From the NCBI GenBank assembly GCA_022577435.1, contig JAKOON010000017.1, positions 2,449,501 to 2,513,500 on the forward strand: 64,000 nucleotides of DNA. The letters run 5' to 3'. The DNA is from Embiotoca jacksoni (lineage: Eukaryota; Chordata; Actinopteri; Embiotocidae). The notes under the pieces are model-generated. The model was given only the letters and a program-made list of their open reading frames with translations. It ran no database searches and had not been told where the DNA came from. This document shows, piece after piece, positions 1-13,000 of this stretch; positions within the stretch are counted from its first letter, which is position 1; every line of letters starts with the position of its first letter. The translations under genes were made by a program, and so were the position numbers.

Positions 1-1029
1 TGTTAAATCGAATCACTGCACAAAACTGCAAGCAGACGGAGAATTATTTTTCCTGTGACTCAGTGTTCACAGATGGAGGTGAATTTATTTCTTCTTAAAA
101 CCTTTCTGAAATTGTTTAATTTCATTAGCAACCCATACTGTCTAAAGATCTTGGCTACGCTGGTATCTGAGAGGCCTGTATTATTGTCACATGGCAATGT
201 GTATGTACCATCCACGTGACATCTACAGCTTTGTTTATGGTCTGTAAGTGGATTTATCCCATCTGTTTCCTCAGGGGAGATGCTGTCCTACAGCAGTGCC
301 GTGATCTTTGACACTTTCCATAAGGTGCACACAATATGTAGATGCCTCACACTTCCATATTATCAAGGAGGAGAGAGAGAGAGAGGCTTCAACAAATCAG
401 AGGTTAGTTCAGTCAAACCCTTTAAGTTAATACTTTATATAGGAAAACCACAGTCTCATAACACCCTATCCTTTCGGTTTGGTGCTTTGGTACCTCTCTT
501 CTCTTTAGCGAGAGGAGAACTCTATCCGTCAGACTTATAAAAACATTAAAAAAATAAAAACTTGAATAAATATTTATTCAATTATTCTGTGATTTAATGT
601 GCTTTTGCTTGGCCGTGGTCTACAGCAAAATCTCCATTTATAAATGCGTTAACACAGGGATACCCAACACAAGCTTAATATTGATACCCGGGCTGCCTTG
701 GCTGGCAGATTGTTGCAGCGTAGGGATTGCTTCGTCAGTCTGTCTGTCTCTCTGTCTGCTGTGCTGAATCACGTATTCTCTTTCCCTCTGATTTGATTGC
801 ATGTTACTTAACTGCATGACGGCATCCCACAGGATATAATCTGTCTAGAAACGGATGCTTTTCATATATGCATCCACATTTTCAAACAAGAGCTGTTAAT
901 TTGGAGAAGTAAACAAAGCAAACGCACAGAAACAGAAGTAGAGCACCCAGCGCACATAAAAAGGAGCGTTGGCTCTGCATACATGCATGTGTATAAATGT
1001 GTAAGTGTGTGTTCTGCATGTGCTATAAG

Positions 1030-1320
1030 TAGAAGCTAATTAGAGCCAAAGGGAGAAGTTTTCACAGTCTGTGATAAATTCAACATCAGGAAATCCTCTA
1101 CCTATTAATACCAATTGGGCGACAATAATTGGCAGGCCATCGACAGCGTGGGCAGAATTAATCATTTGAAGAGGCAGACTAGACTGAATTTTTAATTGGC
1201 AGAGGCAGCCACTGTTTAGGGAGGCAACCAGCTGATCACCCAAGAGACTGCTGCTTCAGACAATGCACATTTGCTAATCCTCTTGAGTCAAGTTATTATG
1301 GCCATGCATTATTATCACGC
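1030..1320. promoter_or_regulatory. candidate conserved non-coding element in celf5 intron 1
   Basis: This stretch is complex and free of repeats and long ORFs. It carries several homeodomain-like cores (CTATTAATACCAATTGG, ATAATTGGC, AGAATTAATCA, TTTTTAATTGGC). It resembles developmental enhancers in base composition and motif density, but conservation cannot be judged from one sequence. It could be ordinary intron. Confidence 0.2.
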
Positions 1321-3434
1321 TTTACAAACTAATTCCATGTTTTCCCTCATGGATTACCAAGGGGAAAAAATAGTTGCATAAGAAAAGAGGAAATAATAAA
1401 CACGGAGCACAATGTGGATGAAATGAAAATCAAAATGACAGAATAAGTGCAATGACTACAAATGCACAACACTCAGTATAATGAAAATAGTGTGCGTGCA
1501 GGCGTGCATGCGCTCGCGTGTCACTATGTCCATCAATGGCTCTGTCGATGTGAATGTGGCTCTTTGAGGATGCTGTGCCAGTGTTTCCATCAGTATGCAT
1601 ACTCCATAATCCTTTTTCTGCTTAATAACACGATTAGCTATAAAATAATCTCATCAGAGATCATTGACATATTAGAGCTTGATCATGTATTGTTAACTGT
1701 GCAGCCAGGCTTCGTTACATTTTAAGTCATTTAGTTTGACTGAACTGTGCGTATCTAAAATTAATTCGTTGTTTGTAAGTTCATGAAAAAAGGGTAAATA
1801 TTCACTTTGAGGAGTACCCTTAGAATTTTTATCATTTTCACTTGAGAGGTTACCTCATCTACAGTCACTGCATTTATGTTTTATATTGTTTTGATTATCC
1901 ATTTAAACTGAGTAAATTGTAACAAAACTTATGATTGACGTTCAACGGATATAAAAGTTGACAGGGTTTTTTTGTGTGTGTGTGTGTGTTTTTAAAAAGG
2001 GATTTCTCTTTGTTACATGTCTCTTTTGAGTTTGTGTTTTGCATTTCAAACTGACACGGGACCTACCTGAGGAAATGATCATACAGACTCTCACTGAGAA
2101 GAAGCGGTACATCTCAATTATAGATTGTTTGAAAATAAAAGGTTTTTTTCCCACTTCTTTTACTTTACCACCAGGGGAGGAATGATGTAATAAACTGAGG
2201 ATAGTTAGAACAAATATATGAGCAAATCAGACAAAAACTTTTTTTTCAAATGTGAGAAACAATCTGGTTAAGCAATTAATTCTCTGTATTAATTAAAAAA
2301 AAAAAGGTCTCCTAGTAATGAGCTCCTGAATTAATGGCCTAGTTGAAATTGTGTCATGCATTTCCCTTGAATTGTTCTGCATGACATCTATCAAAGATCT
2401 GTGTTTTGTATTTAGAATGGAAATATGTTATGTGTATGTTGTATGACTTCAGAGCATAAATTGTCTCTTCCAAGACACATGACGACATGACAATCACTCA
2501 CGAGCCAAATACTGCAATCATTATGCAACACCGGGCAATGACATTTTGGTACATGCATATACACACACACACACACACTCGCATGACAAATGGCGATGAA
2601 TATCAGAATAATGCCATAAAAAAAAAAAAAAAAAAAGTCTTTCTTTCTACAAGCTGACAGCATCAACTGTAGGAGCGTCATCCCTTGTACTGTCTATGGC
2701 AAATAGACAGTAAATGATAGCTTGATTTAACGGTGGCTACATTTAGCATGAAACCTTCACAAACTTTAACATTTTGAGGCAAAAATAGGGACTTAATACT
2801 CTTGTGCTTTGCGGCAGATGGTGGACAACCTTTGTCATGGTAACACATCTCACAATTTTCTGATGGGAATTTCATACAAGACATGACAGGGTTTGCAATG
2901 TTTGCAAATGGCATTTACATTACTGTCATTTGTCTTTTCCAAATGTCACTGCAATAAAAGCCTTATCTCCTGTACAAACATCTTTCCCATATCAACACCT
3001 GCTCTGCAAGAGTGCAGAAGCCAGAGGGGGAAACAGATTTTTTTTTTTTTTTTTTTTAAAAGGCTTTTTTTTTCGTGACAAATATGATGATAATCATGGT
3101 TAACTGAAGGTTTTTGGTCTGTATGGGGTGGTTTTAAAAAACACAAATGGAATCACAGAACCGTAAATGTTCTACACAATCAATATACTCTAACCGTCGT
3201 TCTCCCCTTGGATTATGAATATGGTGTTACAAATGTTGTTTGTATATTGTCCCAGTTGTTAAATTTTTTTTTGATTACAACAAAACTAATAATTATGGTC
3301 ACAGTCATTGTTATTATGAAAGTCAGTGATCATTTCCACCAGTGCAGCTCCCATGTGATTTGTAGGCTGTGGCTGAGTGTACACAACAAAATTTAAGTTG
3401 GGTGAAAGTGTTGATGGGTGAAGATGATGATAAT

Positions 3435-3445
3435 GGTGGTGGTGG

Positions 3446-3478
<33 letters not shown>

Positions 3479-3479
3479 C
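3435..3479. repeat. (GGT/GAT)n trinucleotide microsatellite
   Basis: A short GGT run passes into about ten GAT units. It lies inside celf5 intron 1. Confidence 0.9.
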
Positions 3480-3666
3480 GTCTACAATAAAGGGATCAAC
3501 GGGAGAAAAAAGGGGGCACGTATTGTGAGATGGATTTCCCACCCAGGCAGTGATCTCCACACTGTATATTCTTGATAACCAACTTCATTACGTAAGATGG
3601 AAGTTGTCATTGTACGTATAGGGAGCTGAGAGGATTTACACCCTCTTCCTCCCGCAGCCTTCCATT

Positions 3667-3801
3667 TCAGCAGAAGCAGCGCAGCATCACTGCCCAGGCA
3701 CTCTGCGTGGCGACGTCCGTCATCTTGTGACAGTTCTTGCGCCCTTTGGAGACGTTGTAGTACTGAACTGATTTCGCTGTGTCGGGTTTGCAACCAGCTC
3801 G
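3667..3801 (-). other. unexplained exon-like ORF in celf5 intron 1
   Basis: On the minus strand, 44 codons plus a TGA run from a possible 3' splice site (pyrimidine-rich CTTTCTTTAACATCTCCCC, then an AG before 3801) to 3667-3669. Third codon positions are mostly G or C although the surroundings are AT-rich, which resembles coding use. The peptide has four cysteines (GCK, NCH and a terminal RCFC) and a basic middle section, with no signal peptide or recognised domain in the exon. The open frame extends upstream to an ATG near 4002, but that part looks unremarkable. It could be an alternative terminal exon, a small separate gene, a pseudogene fragment or chance. Confidence 0.2.
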
Positions 3802-4366
3802 CTCCATTCGCACATGGGGAGATGTTAAAGAAAGCATATGGATGAATAAATGATGCCGCCCCTCCGCAAAAGATGGGACTGGCAAGGGAAGGCTCTTTAA
3901 AAATGCATCCTTTCCGAGCGCCTCTGCCCCACTTAGGAGCGTGTTAAGAAAATACTCTTCAATTGCCATGAAATAAAGAGTCATGCGTGCTACTGAAAGC
4001 ACTCAGAGCATTTGCAGATCTACCTTTTTGGGATCATATAATATATGGAATAAATACAAATTCTCATAAAGTCATTGTGCTGTCAAAAATTATTCAGAAC
4101 TTGCTTTTTTACGCAAAACGATCCTAAATGGGACAAAATAAGAAACGTCACGAATGTTAGATGAAAATGTAAAAGGATGAGCAATGATGAACATGATGAT
4201 TCTGATGTACTGTTTGAAAGAGAATTTTAGGATGAAGCTTGATAACACGTAAGAATTGAAGTGGCAAATATACCCATTTCACTACAAATCAGTGAGGTAT
4301 TACAAGTAATAATCAGCAATTATTAAGATTATGGGCCTCGCGGCCATTTGAGGGGCGACACGTTAC

Positions 4367-4724
4367 CTTTGTGCATGCCGGTGTATCGATCCTTGAGAAC
4401 TGTCAGTTCGTGGATTTTCCCAAACTGTTCAAACAGGGGTTTCAGGTCTTTTTCCTCCAAGTTCCGCGGTATCTGCCCGATAAACAGCTTAATGGCATCT
4501 TGATCTTTCATGTTGCCGCTCTCCGGATGAATTGAAATGGGTTCTGACCCGTTCATGGGTTTCGGAAATGTGATCTGAGGGTACTGGTGCTGATGTGGGA
4601 TAAGTAGTAATGGTTGTTGGGTCGGTGGTACCCCCGGTCCGGTGAAAACCAGGCTGGAGTGAGCGGGCTGGGGCTGCTGTGGATGGTGCTGCCTTCTTGT
4701 TTCAGTCTGAGTGAATCTGGCCAT
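4367..4724 (-). CDS. celf5: CELF5, first coding exon (partial gene)
   Basis: The gene encodes a CUGBP/Elav-like RNA-binding protein, a family that controls alternative splicing, translation and mRNA decay, mainly in brain for CELF5. The exon gives 119 codons plus one base. The N-terminus (MARFTQTETRRQ) matches the CELF5-type start MARLTESEARRQ rather than CELF3, 4 or 6. A Gln/Pro/His-rich linker follows, then the start of RRM1 from about residue 77, with RNP2 LFIGQI at 80-85 and a TGMHKG end. The donor is AAAG/GTAACG; RNP1 must be on exon 2, outside the window. The region before RRM1 is about 71 residues, roughly 30 longer than I recall for human CELF5. The frame is open upstream to an ATG at 4844, but family homology favours the start at 4724. 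A celf5a/celf5b assignment cannot be made. Confidence 0.9.
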
Positions 4725-4920
4725 TCTGAGCTGGGAGCAGAGTGGATAATAATGACAACACACACACACACACACTGTGAGAGAGCAAGCACTCAGCTGG
4801 AAACCAGGCTGACTTTCTATCCGACACACAACACACACACGCACACACGATGAGGCAGAGGAGGGTGATATTGGCGGAATACGCGCACACGAGCGATATC
4901 AGACACTCTGGAGCGACACC
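4725..4920 (-). promoter_or_regulatory. celf5: celf5 presumed 5' leader/promoter-proximal region with GT repeats
   Basis: This is the sequence directly upstream of the celf5 start. In the transcript sense it contains two GT-rich tracts, the complements of CA runs at 4758-4775 and 4823-4848. No TATA box is evident and the transcription start is unknown, so how much is transcribed leader is inferred. Confidence 0.45.
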
Positions 4921-7900
4921 CAGTGGTCTTTATTAAGTACTTCAACTCAGGCGAGGCAGTTCAGGCAACAGACAGGCAAGCCGGTATTTTTTGTTTTTCA
5001 AAATATGGATTCAGACCGCATTCTTAAAAGCGATTGAACATACTGCGTTTCCTTTGTTGAAGAACTAATCCAAATCATTTACTTTAGTAAAACTAGCAAC
5101 ACAATGGAAAATATTCATTATGCTTTTTTCACAGCTGAAAAAAGTACATGTAAGAATGATGGCTCCATTCTCTTTAGGTGGGCCAGGAAAATTTGGCAAC
5201 AATAATTTAGTTTACAATTTACATCAGCACATTTCCTACTGTGAATTGTCTAAATGTGTTTTATGAAAGGCCAATTACAAGAAGATATTTATTAAAACAT
5301 TTCAATTCAAGTAAATGTGAATTGGCAGTAACGCGCACATAGGTCATACAACACTCTTTCATATTACTAATTACAATTAGTGTCTCAGTGTCCCCACAGG
5401 CAAACTGAGTCTCAATCATTGAATAAAATGCAGACATGCAGTAGCCTAAAGTTAGGTCGGATGCAATTTAATTGACAGTTGCAGAAATGTTGTAGATAAA
5501 TGGTACAAATGGTGCAATATTTCCCTCTGAAAGGTGGAGAAGTATAAAAAATTGTTTTGGTACCTTAATTGAACTTCAGTCCAGTAAAGTACTTGAGTAA
5601 ATTTCCAGTTGTGTCTTCTGCTACTAGATCTTAAGCAGGGATCGAGCAGTTCCTATGGTGAAAACAAATGGCACATGGATGTCAAATAAACTTGGATACC
5701 AACTATATATCCAAATGTCTTCTATTAATGTGTAAATTACTTTGCAAAAAAAAATACCAGTATATTTGCAGACCACTGCTCAACTAGGTCTATGATATGA
5801 AGCATAAAAGATAGGTTCAGGTTGTTTTTTTTTTTTATGTGCATCTAAATATAATGCTCAATTGTTCATTCTTTCAATACATCAAGATAGAAGAGATGGA
5901 GGTCCCATAATCCTACCTCTGTGTAAAAATGCACTCCAAAGTTGAGGTGAAGTTGGATTTCAGCACCCAAATAAAGTGTCTCCATTTTTCTGTGCATGAA
6001 ATTTGTGTTTCTTTGCCTCCAAAGCAATCAGCAAGGAAACTTGGTCTGGCAAAACCCAAAAAGGAAATTTAGAACCTAAAACACTTCAAATTTGGAAGAT
6101 ACCCATTGGATTTGGCTAATTTGGACTCTTGAATATTTATATAGGACTCTGACATTTATACTGGATTTCTACACACAACAGGGACTGACAATTTTTTTTC
6201 CTCCATGTAGTTGTGTTAGGGACAGACCGCTTGACAGCCAGTATTGAGAAGAGGAATGTTTACAGAGATCAATAACTCTTTCAGCACTTTCGTTGTACAT
6301 TGCATGTACAGCTTTAATGAGTACAGGCAGTGTTGAAAAATCCAAACCTATCCATCAATAGACACTTTCTGCTAAATAAATCATAAAATATAAATCGAGG
6401 TTAGAGGCCAGTTTAAATGAGTACACAGTGGAATTCTTGACGATCACAGCACAACTAATTTATGACACAATATACAAAAGAGAATAACATTAATCCATAC
6501 AATAGGAAAGAGGATCATTCCACATTTCTTTGACCTCAGGGTGTCTCACAATTTCTAACCTCTAGTGTGAAAGTTTTTAAAACGACGGTAGACACAACAG
6601 GTTCTTAGCTGCCCCTTAAGAAATGTGACAAAGAGTTATTGATTTTTTTCGGACTGCTGCTAAAATAATTGGATCAACATGCAATATTACAATAGTATGA
6701 TATTAAATTGTCCTCTCTTGACTTTAAGATATACAACTAATAATGAAATAGATCCCATGATTTATTTTGTTTAATATATTTTTAAGTTTTAAGAAGTTTA
6801 TGGGATACATGCTCATTATAAAATATATGACTGTACTCAATTTAGGTGACTGGATTTCCTTATACGGTCTGGCTCACTGTGGTGACTTACTGGAAAATGT
6901 AATTGAACAGAGTCATCAATTTTTGCCTCACCTGTGCTTTTCCTGCTACAACAAGTTCAAATGTGTGCAGTAAAAAAAGGTCTATCGGTCATCAGATTGA
7001 GTCAAGGGACCAACAAAGATTAACCATAATTAAGAGAATTACTGTAAGTACTTTTCAAATAGTGTGCAGGCTAATCCCCCAAGAGAGAGTTTATTTGCAT
7101 CATTTGCCTTCTCTTTGCAGACACTGTCAATATCACTCAGATTAAAATCCCACATGAAAAAGAAATACTGAAATAAAAACAACACTGAGAAAAGTACCGC
7201 ACAACTGTGTAGGTAGACTCGGCAACTTGGCCACTAACCATGCTTTAAATAAAACACATCTGAAGGATACATTTCTAATTACAGCCTATTTAACAGTGGA
7301 TTAAATGAAGTGATATACTGTCTGTGACAGCAGGCTCAAGGCTGCAAGGTGAATCAATACTGCTGGCTGCTGCTGCTCCTCTTGCTGTGGAGGAACGGCA
7401 CCACAGGAGTGCCTTCCCAGAACCTCCACTTCCGAATATCTGCATCACTGTGTGAGCAGACTGCCTTCAGCTGCCTCTGTTGTTCTGAGTTCAGCAAGAG
7501 ACCTGAAGAGCAACGGAAGCCTCTCTTCCACAGGGCCTGGTAGAAACAGATTGGTTGACAAAGTTTGGAAAAAAGACATGCGAGGAGATGGCTGTTTTCT
7601 TTGGGACAGAAGTGGGGATCATTTTATCTTTACTGAACTCTGCTCATAATATTTCTTTTTGCAAAGTCCAATAACAGCAAGTGCAGAGGGAACGATGTGA
7701 GGAGGCAGGGGTACACATTGACATTAGCTGTCAATAAAGCAGTGGGTGGTAATTCCACAGACACAAAGCATTTTTTTCCTATTGTAAACTTGTTCTTTTG
7801 AAATGTGAATGTAATTCTTTGAAGCAGTAGGTCCCAGAAGGCCATGTAAGGAACGGTCGCTGTAACCGCTGTTTGTTTTTCGATTTGCGCGCCCAAGTCA

Positions 7901-9635
7901 AAGTGTTATTTTATGCTCTGTTCATCGTGTTATAAATGTATTGATTAAAAGAGGCAGGGCACTCACTGAATGTGGCTGGCTGTCTGAATGAGAGTTGGCA
8001 GGGACAGAAGTCGATGTAGATGTGTTTGGCGGATGGCTCAGCATGTTAGCCCGCTTACATCTGTAGTGAGGAAACAAACAGGGACGCAGTGCAGCTCATA
8101 TTGAATAAGAGTAGTGAGCTGTCATGGCACTGGCTCAGCGGCCTCTGAGGGAGGTTGAGTGGCTATTTTTAGGGATGTGGTCAACACAGGGGGAGGGGGT
8201 ATTGAGAACTTCCACTTCATGGTTTTTTATTGACCAATGCCATTAGTGTTTCGCCAAGCTGAAGGCAGAGACAAGAAATCAATGAAGGTCACACTATTAG
8301 AGCGAACTAAAAAGTTACATACAATTTAACTTGCTGGCGTTTATTCTGCTGCTTGTTAACCAGTGTGGACCCTGGGAAGGAGGCAGCCCGGCTTGATCTG
8401 TTCAGCTTGGGAAGTCTGTACGGTCCAGAGGGAGGCAAAGGCTGCTAGGGGAGTCATTTTGCATTCTGTGTGCTCTCGTAGACACACAGTAAAGACAGAC
8501 AGACATACTCCCACACACACTTCCTAACTATCCAACTTCAAAACTTCAACATTGTTCTCCACATTAAGGAAATCACTTACATAATGCAGAAAAAGCTTGC
8601 AATGGATATGAACACACATTGTAAAATGCCATATGCCATGTATTTGTTGAAGTCAGTGAGTGAATTGGGAACTTGACATAACAAAATTTGTAACACTTTG
8701 CCATGAAGGGAAAGCACTTCTCTGCTTGAGCTGGCACGGTGAAGTTTTGAAAGTATAGTTGTGGGTTAATAAGCGGTAAGAGTTCGAGGTGTCCCCTGGT
8801 GCTTAATTCACCATCGCACCCTGGTTATGCATTGCGAAGCATGCTTGTTCAACTGTGAGGTGTTGTTCAAGAAAATTAGGGTGTGATGTGATGATGGCAT
8901 ATCACACTGGAGACAGTTTTATGGACCACTGCCTTAACAGGCTGATGAGATGTGATAAGAGCAGGCTGAACTGTGGAGTTGGTGGGCAGCACCTTTCTTC
9001 CTGAGCCTTGGGTCCCTGGACTAAAAGTAACGCACAACTCTTTGATATTGATCAGAGCTTTTCCACTGAAGAAAGACAGTTCAGCATGTCTTTCCTGAGG
9101 TTGGCTCTGTTGTCAAATACTATCAAGAAAATAAACTAAAATGCCTAAATAATTGAAACGGATTATTCCCAGCATTATTTTATTTATCCTGAATTGGATA
9201 TACATAAGTGCTACTCGTCTTCATCTGTTTGAGCTAATGAAACTCCACAACTCAAAATGACAAAACAGAGAAGTATTGACAGACAAAAGGAATTATTGTA
9301 GGTATAAACTTTGTATTCTTGCTGAGTGTAAATAATCAACACAAAGAGCTGAATTTAAAAGCACCCAAACTGTATAAGCATTTCAGCAGCCAGTCTTAAA
9401 TTTTGAATTCCAGTTAGGGTGTAAGTGTTTGTCATTAGGAGAAAGAAGGAAGAGAAGTGGCTCGTGGGATTGCACTTTAACCAGCTGCCTTTCTAATCAA
9501 CTTTGCTTCACCCTCTATTGAATCAAAACAATTATTTTTATGGGAATGTTAGATTTGTACTGCACCCAAAATCTCCAAGTAACTTCTTACTATGAGCAAA
9601 CAAGCAACCTGATATTAGGCCAAAGTGTGTAATAC
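4921..9635. other. intergenic sequence between celf5 and creb3l3, part 1
   Basis: This stretch is AT-rich with scattered stop codons in all frames, and no gene or named transposon was recognised. A leucine-rich peptide can be read at 7349-7543, but it opens with GTG, not ATG, and has no splice context, so it is not called. Simple sequence is limited to short A or T runs. Confidence 0.6.
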
Positions 9636-9821
9636 ACTCATCAGTCCACTACAGGATAATGTGTCAGTGTCACGCTTTGCCTCATGTAAGCGTGAAAAGT
9701 AAGGTGTTTTAGGTTTAGGCACTAAAAACCATGTGGTTAGGTTTTGGTAAAGATCATGACAAAGAAGTTATTTTACGTAAGTCACTCAACGTATGTTAAG
9801 TTAAATGTGTTACATGATGTA
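9636..9821 (+). mobile_element. MITE-like dispersed repeat copy
   Basis: The segment contains TTTAGGCACTAAAAACCATG, then GTGGTTAGGTTTTGG, then TTATTTTACGTAAGT. These words recur in the same order at 52961-53050 and, more decayed, at 58030-58120 and 27840-27920. It is probably a non-autonomous DNA transposon copy and runs directly into the tRNA-like repeat on its right. Confidence 0.6.
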
Positions 9822-10095
9822 AGGTCAGCGCTGTAGCCTCACAGCAAGAAGGTTCTGGGTTCGAACCTCAACTAGGGCTGGGTCCTCTCTGTGTGGAGTT
9901 TGCATGTTCTCGCTGTGCCTGTGTAGATTTTTTTTCTGGGTATTCCGGCTTCCTACCATGTACAAAGACATTCATGTCAGGTTAATTGGACAAATTAATA
10001 CGTTAAATCAATGCCCGTTGGTGTGAATGTGAGCGTGAATTGTCTGTTTCTGTCTGTTTTGCTCTTTTGGCCCTATGATGGCCTGGAGTTTATCA
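9822..10095 (+). mobile_element. tRNA-like/SINE-type dispersed repeat
   Basis: The left part reads AGCGCTGTAGCCTCACAGCA and then GGTTCGAACC, a good RNA polymerase III box B. It continues with GTGTGGAGTTTGCATGTTCTC and a body ending near GGCCCTATGATGGCCTG. From memory this is a very common interspersed repeat in teleost genomes. Its exact Repbase name is not asserted. Confidence 0.7.
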
Positions 10096-13000
10096 CTTGA
10101 TCACATACCTTGTTATGTGACCTCCTTCTTCATACTTGTATTACCAGGAATGTACATGTATTGTTCATGCCTAGGGGACGCAAAAGGTGACACTGGAACG
10201 GTATCCTCTAGTGGACAGACAGGTATATTACATGCGCCAACATGATATGGGGCTGAGATTAAGATGTTTCTCAAATTTCTATTTGTCCCTGATTACTTTA
10301 AATATTACTTGTAGTGGTTGGCATGTGGTAGCTTGCTGGTTTTGTTCAAGTTCATTCTAAATTGCTCTAAATAGACCCAAATGTGGCCTCCTTCTATAAA
10401 CTGCCTGTTCTTTAGTCACAGATAAAGTGAAGCAGACAATTTTCTCCTGCACCAAGTCTCTTGCTGTGCATTATATGACTTGAGGGATAAGAGAAGGGAC
10501 AGTCGTTGGAAACAGTTTGGACATATTAAAGATTCATTTTGTCATCCAGAAATGGTCTCCAAAAGGATTCCATCACCTACCGTGACTGCAGTTTTGTGGT
10601 AAAAGAGAGAAATAGTCCGCCTGCAGAGCAATCCAGTGTGCTAATCTGAGTCACTGCTGTGATCTGAGTAGCCTCTTCAGCTACCTCAGTTTCAAAAATG
10701 CCTGGACTGCAACTGTTCAAGTATTATTGCAATTATTGGCCGAAAAACATCATTATATCAACAGACTATGTGGTGTTCAAGCTCCTTTTTCTGCATCTTG
10801 AGCTCAATTGTGTCAATTTTGTGGACAGATATCTTTCTTTCCTTTATTTTGGTTGTATCAATTGTATTAAATTGATATCAATTGATAGAACCAAAATAAT
10901 TGATGTATAAATCTTGTGTTATGGAAATGACGTGTCCGAGTTAATATATGTTAATCATAACAATCCAGGTTTTTAGAGATGAACCTTCAAACAAATCTGT
11001 ACCAGAACAGTGAAAATCCCGGGCAAAAATAGAAGCAACATTTTACAAACTTTGTCAAATTTTCTGGCCTAAATCACAGTGATATATTATATGGATAATA
11101 TAACCATTGCATAGGGTTTGTACCATTACAGCACATCAGCCAAAAGTAAATATGTGACCGCTAAAAGTCTGAACTTACAGTCTCTAACCACCAGGTGGAA
11201 GTCATGCTCCACTTTGAGTTCCTCTCTGATTCTACCAGTCATGTAAGGACAGGCTTGTCTAAATAATGACTAACCTATGATTAAGTATTGCCAGTTCCCC
11301 TAAAGCTGTGTCTTAAATATCACATTTGTTGTAAATAATCCATATCTACAGAAATAACCCTCATACCGAAACTGCCAGCCTACAAGCAAAGCTTAACAGT
11401 TAGCGCTGGATATTTGGCCTCCTTAGTTGGCTGGTTATCTCCCGCCTTTGGCACAGCAGGGATGCAGATGAGGCTTCTGCCCAACTTTCATAGCATGTTA
11501 CTAAAAGCTACGGTTTTGGGGAAGCATCTACCAAAGTACATGTGTGGGAAGCCCCATTATAGAAGTCATGTAAAAGTGTTGCAACCAGATACAAGTGTGG
11601 AATGTGTTTGGATTTGTTGTGTTGTGCCAGGGAAGAGACTGTTGTCGAGGCCACAGAACAGCTCCTAGTCCTCAAGGAGATATTGGTGGAAGGTGCCCCG
11701 AACAGTCCATCCACACATTTGTCTATATCTGACAGCATGTTTTTCATCATTCATTATTTTCATTTAGTTTTTGGGTTGACCAAAACAGTGTATTTGATAC
11801 TATTTCAAAGCCTAGAGGAATAACACATGTATTTGGTCCTGGTTTGAGGTGCAAAACACAACTTTGCGGGACTCTGTTGGCCTGTGTGACATTTACTTAT
11901 GTACTATACTCAGGTATAAATAAACATTACTTGTATTTCCATTTTATGCCACATTAGGCTTTTTCTCTAAAAATTGGACAATATTGTACTATTTAATGGA
12001 TTATCTAACATTTTAGTTACTTGTTTCAAGATATAACACAGGATGTATTGTAACGCAGTTCAAATTAACTACATCAGAAATATGGTACTTATATACATTA
12101 AAGCATTTCTGTAATCATTAAATAATGTAAAATAGTGTAATTTCCAATTAATTCTCACCATTATTCGCCACTGACAACTGTTACTTTTTATATTTTAAGA
12201 GTATTATCTAAGAAAACTACAAACTTTTTCTGGCATTTTCAATGCAAGCCCTTCACTTGTAATGCTGTATTTATGTATTGGTACCTTTACTTAAGTAAAG
12301 AATCTAGATTCATCCCGAAGTGATGTTTCAGGCAAATGTTAACTGAAGCAAAAGCAAAAACATTCTGAGTAAACAATAAACATAAACAGTCATAATATAC
12401 AGAATGCTGTCACATCTTTTAACTGACGTGAGGGTGATGTCTTCCCAGCAGGCTGGGACCCTTGATTGTATTGAACATAAACAAGGTCTTGACTGATGTT
12501 TTGTCAACAGTCCCGAATTAGAATGAGAAAAATGCTTAACCACAACCTGACCATCATGTATCATTGTAAATGAATTAAAAAAAAAAAAGCAATGAATCAA
12601 AAAACTAACATTTTTAATTGAAATTTCAAAATGAATTTGCAGACAGGGTCCCTTGAAAAGGGGCAGCTACAATGTCCAACCTGTGTGCAAAGTTCCTGCA
12701 GCATTTTTACTTGTCAGTCCTGAGGAAGAGAGAGACTCCTCGCCAAAAGAGGTGACCATATTTTGAAGCTATATTAAAACTTCATCTTTACAAAACTTGA
12801 GTCATTTTATGAAGATTAGGTTAAGCACTGTTCAATGCATCCTAAAAATGCCAACTAATTTAAAAGGAAAACAAATTGTGTTTTCTCAAAGGAGGTGCAC
12901 AAAAAAAACATATGGACATTCCTTTTATATGCAAATTTTTTCAGGAAGGCCTGATAATAATGCAAATGACCTCTAGACATGGGAGAGAAACACTTGCATA

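Larger units (their letters stand above)
1..4366 (-). other. celf5: celf5 intron 1 (partial; continues left of window)
   Basis: This is non-coding sequence downstream, in the minus-strand sense, of celf5 coding exon 1. No segment resembling the second CELF exon, which should complete RRM1 with an RNP1 such as KGCAFLTY, was found here, so intron 1 extends beyond the left edge. It holds short simple repeats: a poly-A tract at 2618-2636, a poly-T at 3038-3057, a CA run near 2561-2579 and a GAT array at 3435-3479. Homeodomain-type AATTA/TAAT words cluster at 1030-1320. A GC-richer exon-like segment lies at 3640-3830. No recognisable transposon was seen. Confidence 0.7.

Noticed and set aside
4725..4844. 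Longer celf5 N-terminus from an in-frame ATG at 4844
   Set aside because: The added 40 residues are translated GT repeat (VCVCVC) and the family start MAR(L/F) lies at 4724.
7349..7543. Leucine-rich, signal-peptide-like ORF
   Set aside because: It begins with GTG rather than ATG, overlaps a second unrelated frame, lacks splice or promoter context and matches no family.
11414..11823. Overlapping ORFs of 73-84 residues
   Set aside because: No coding bias, splice sites or resemblance to known proteins.
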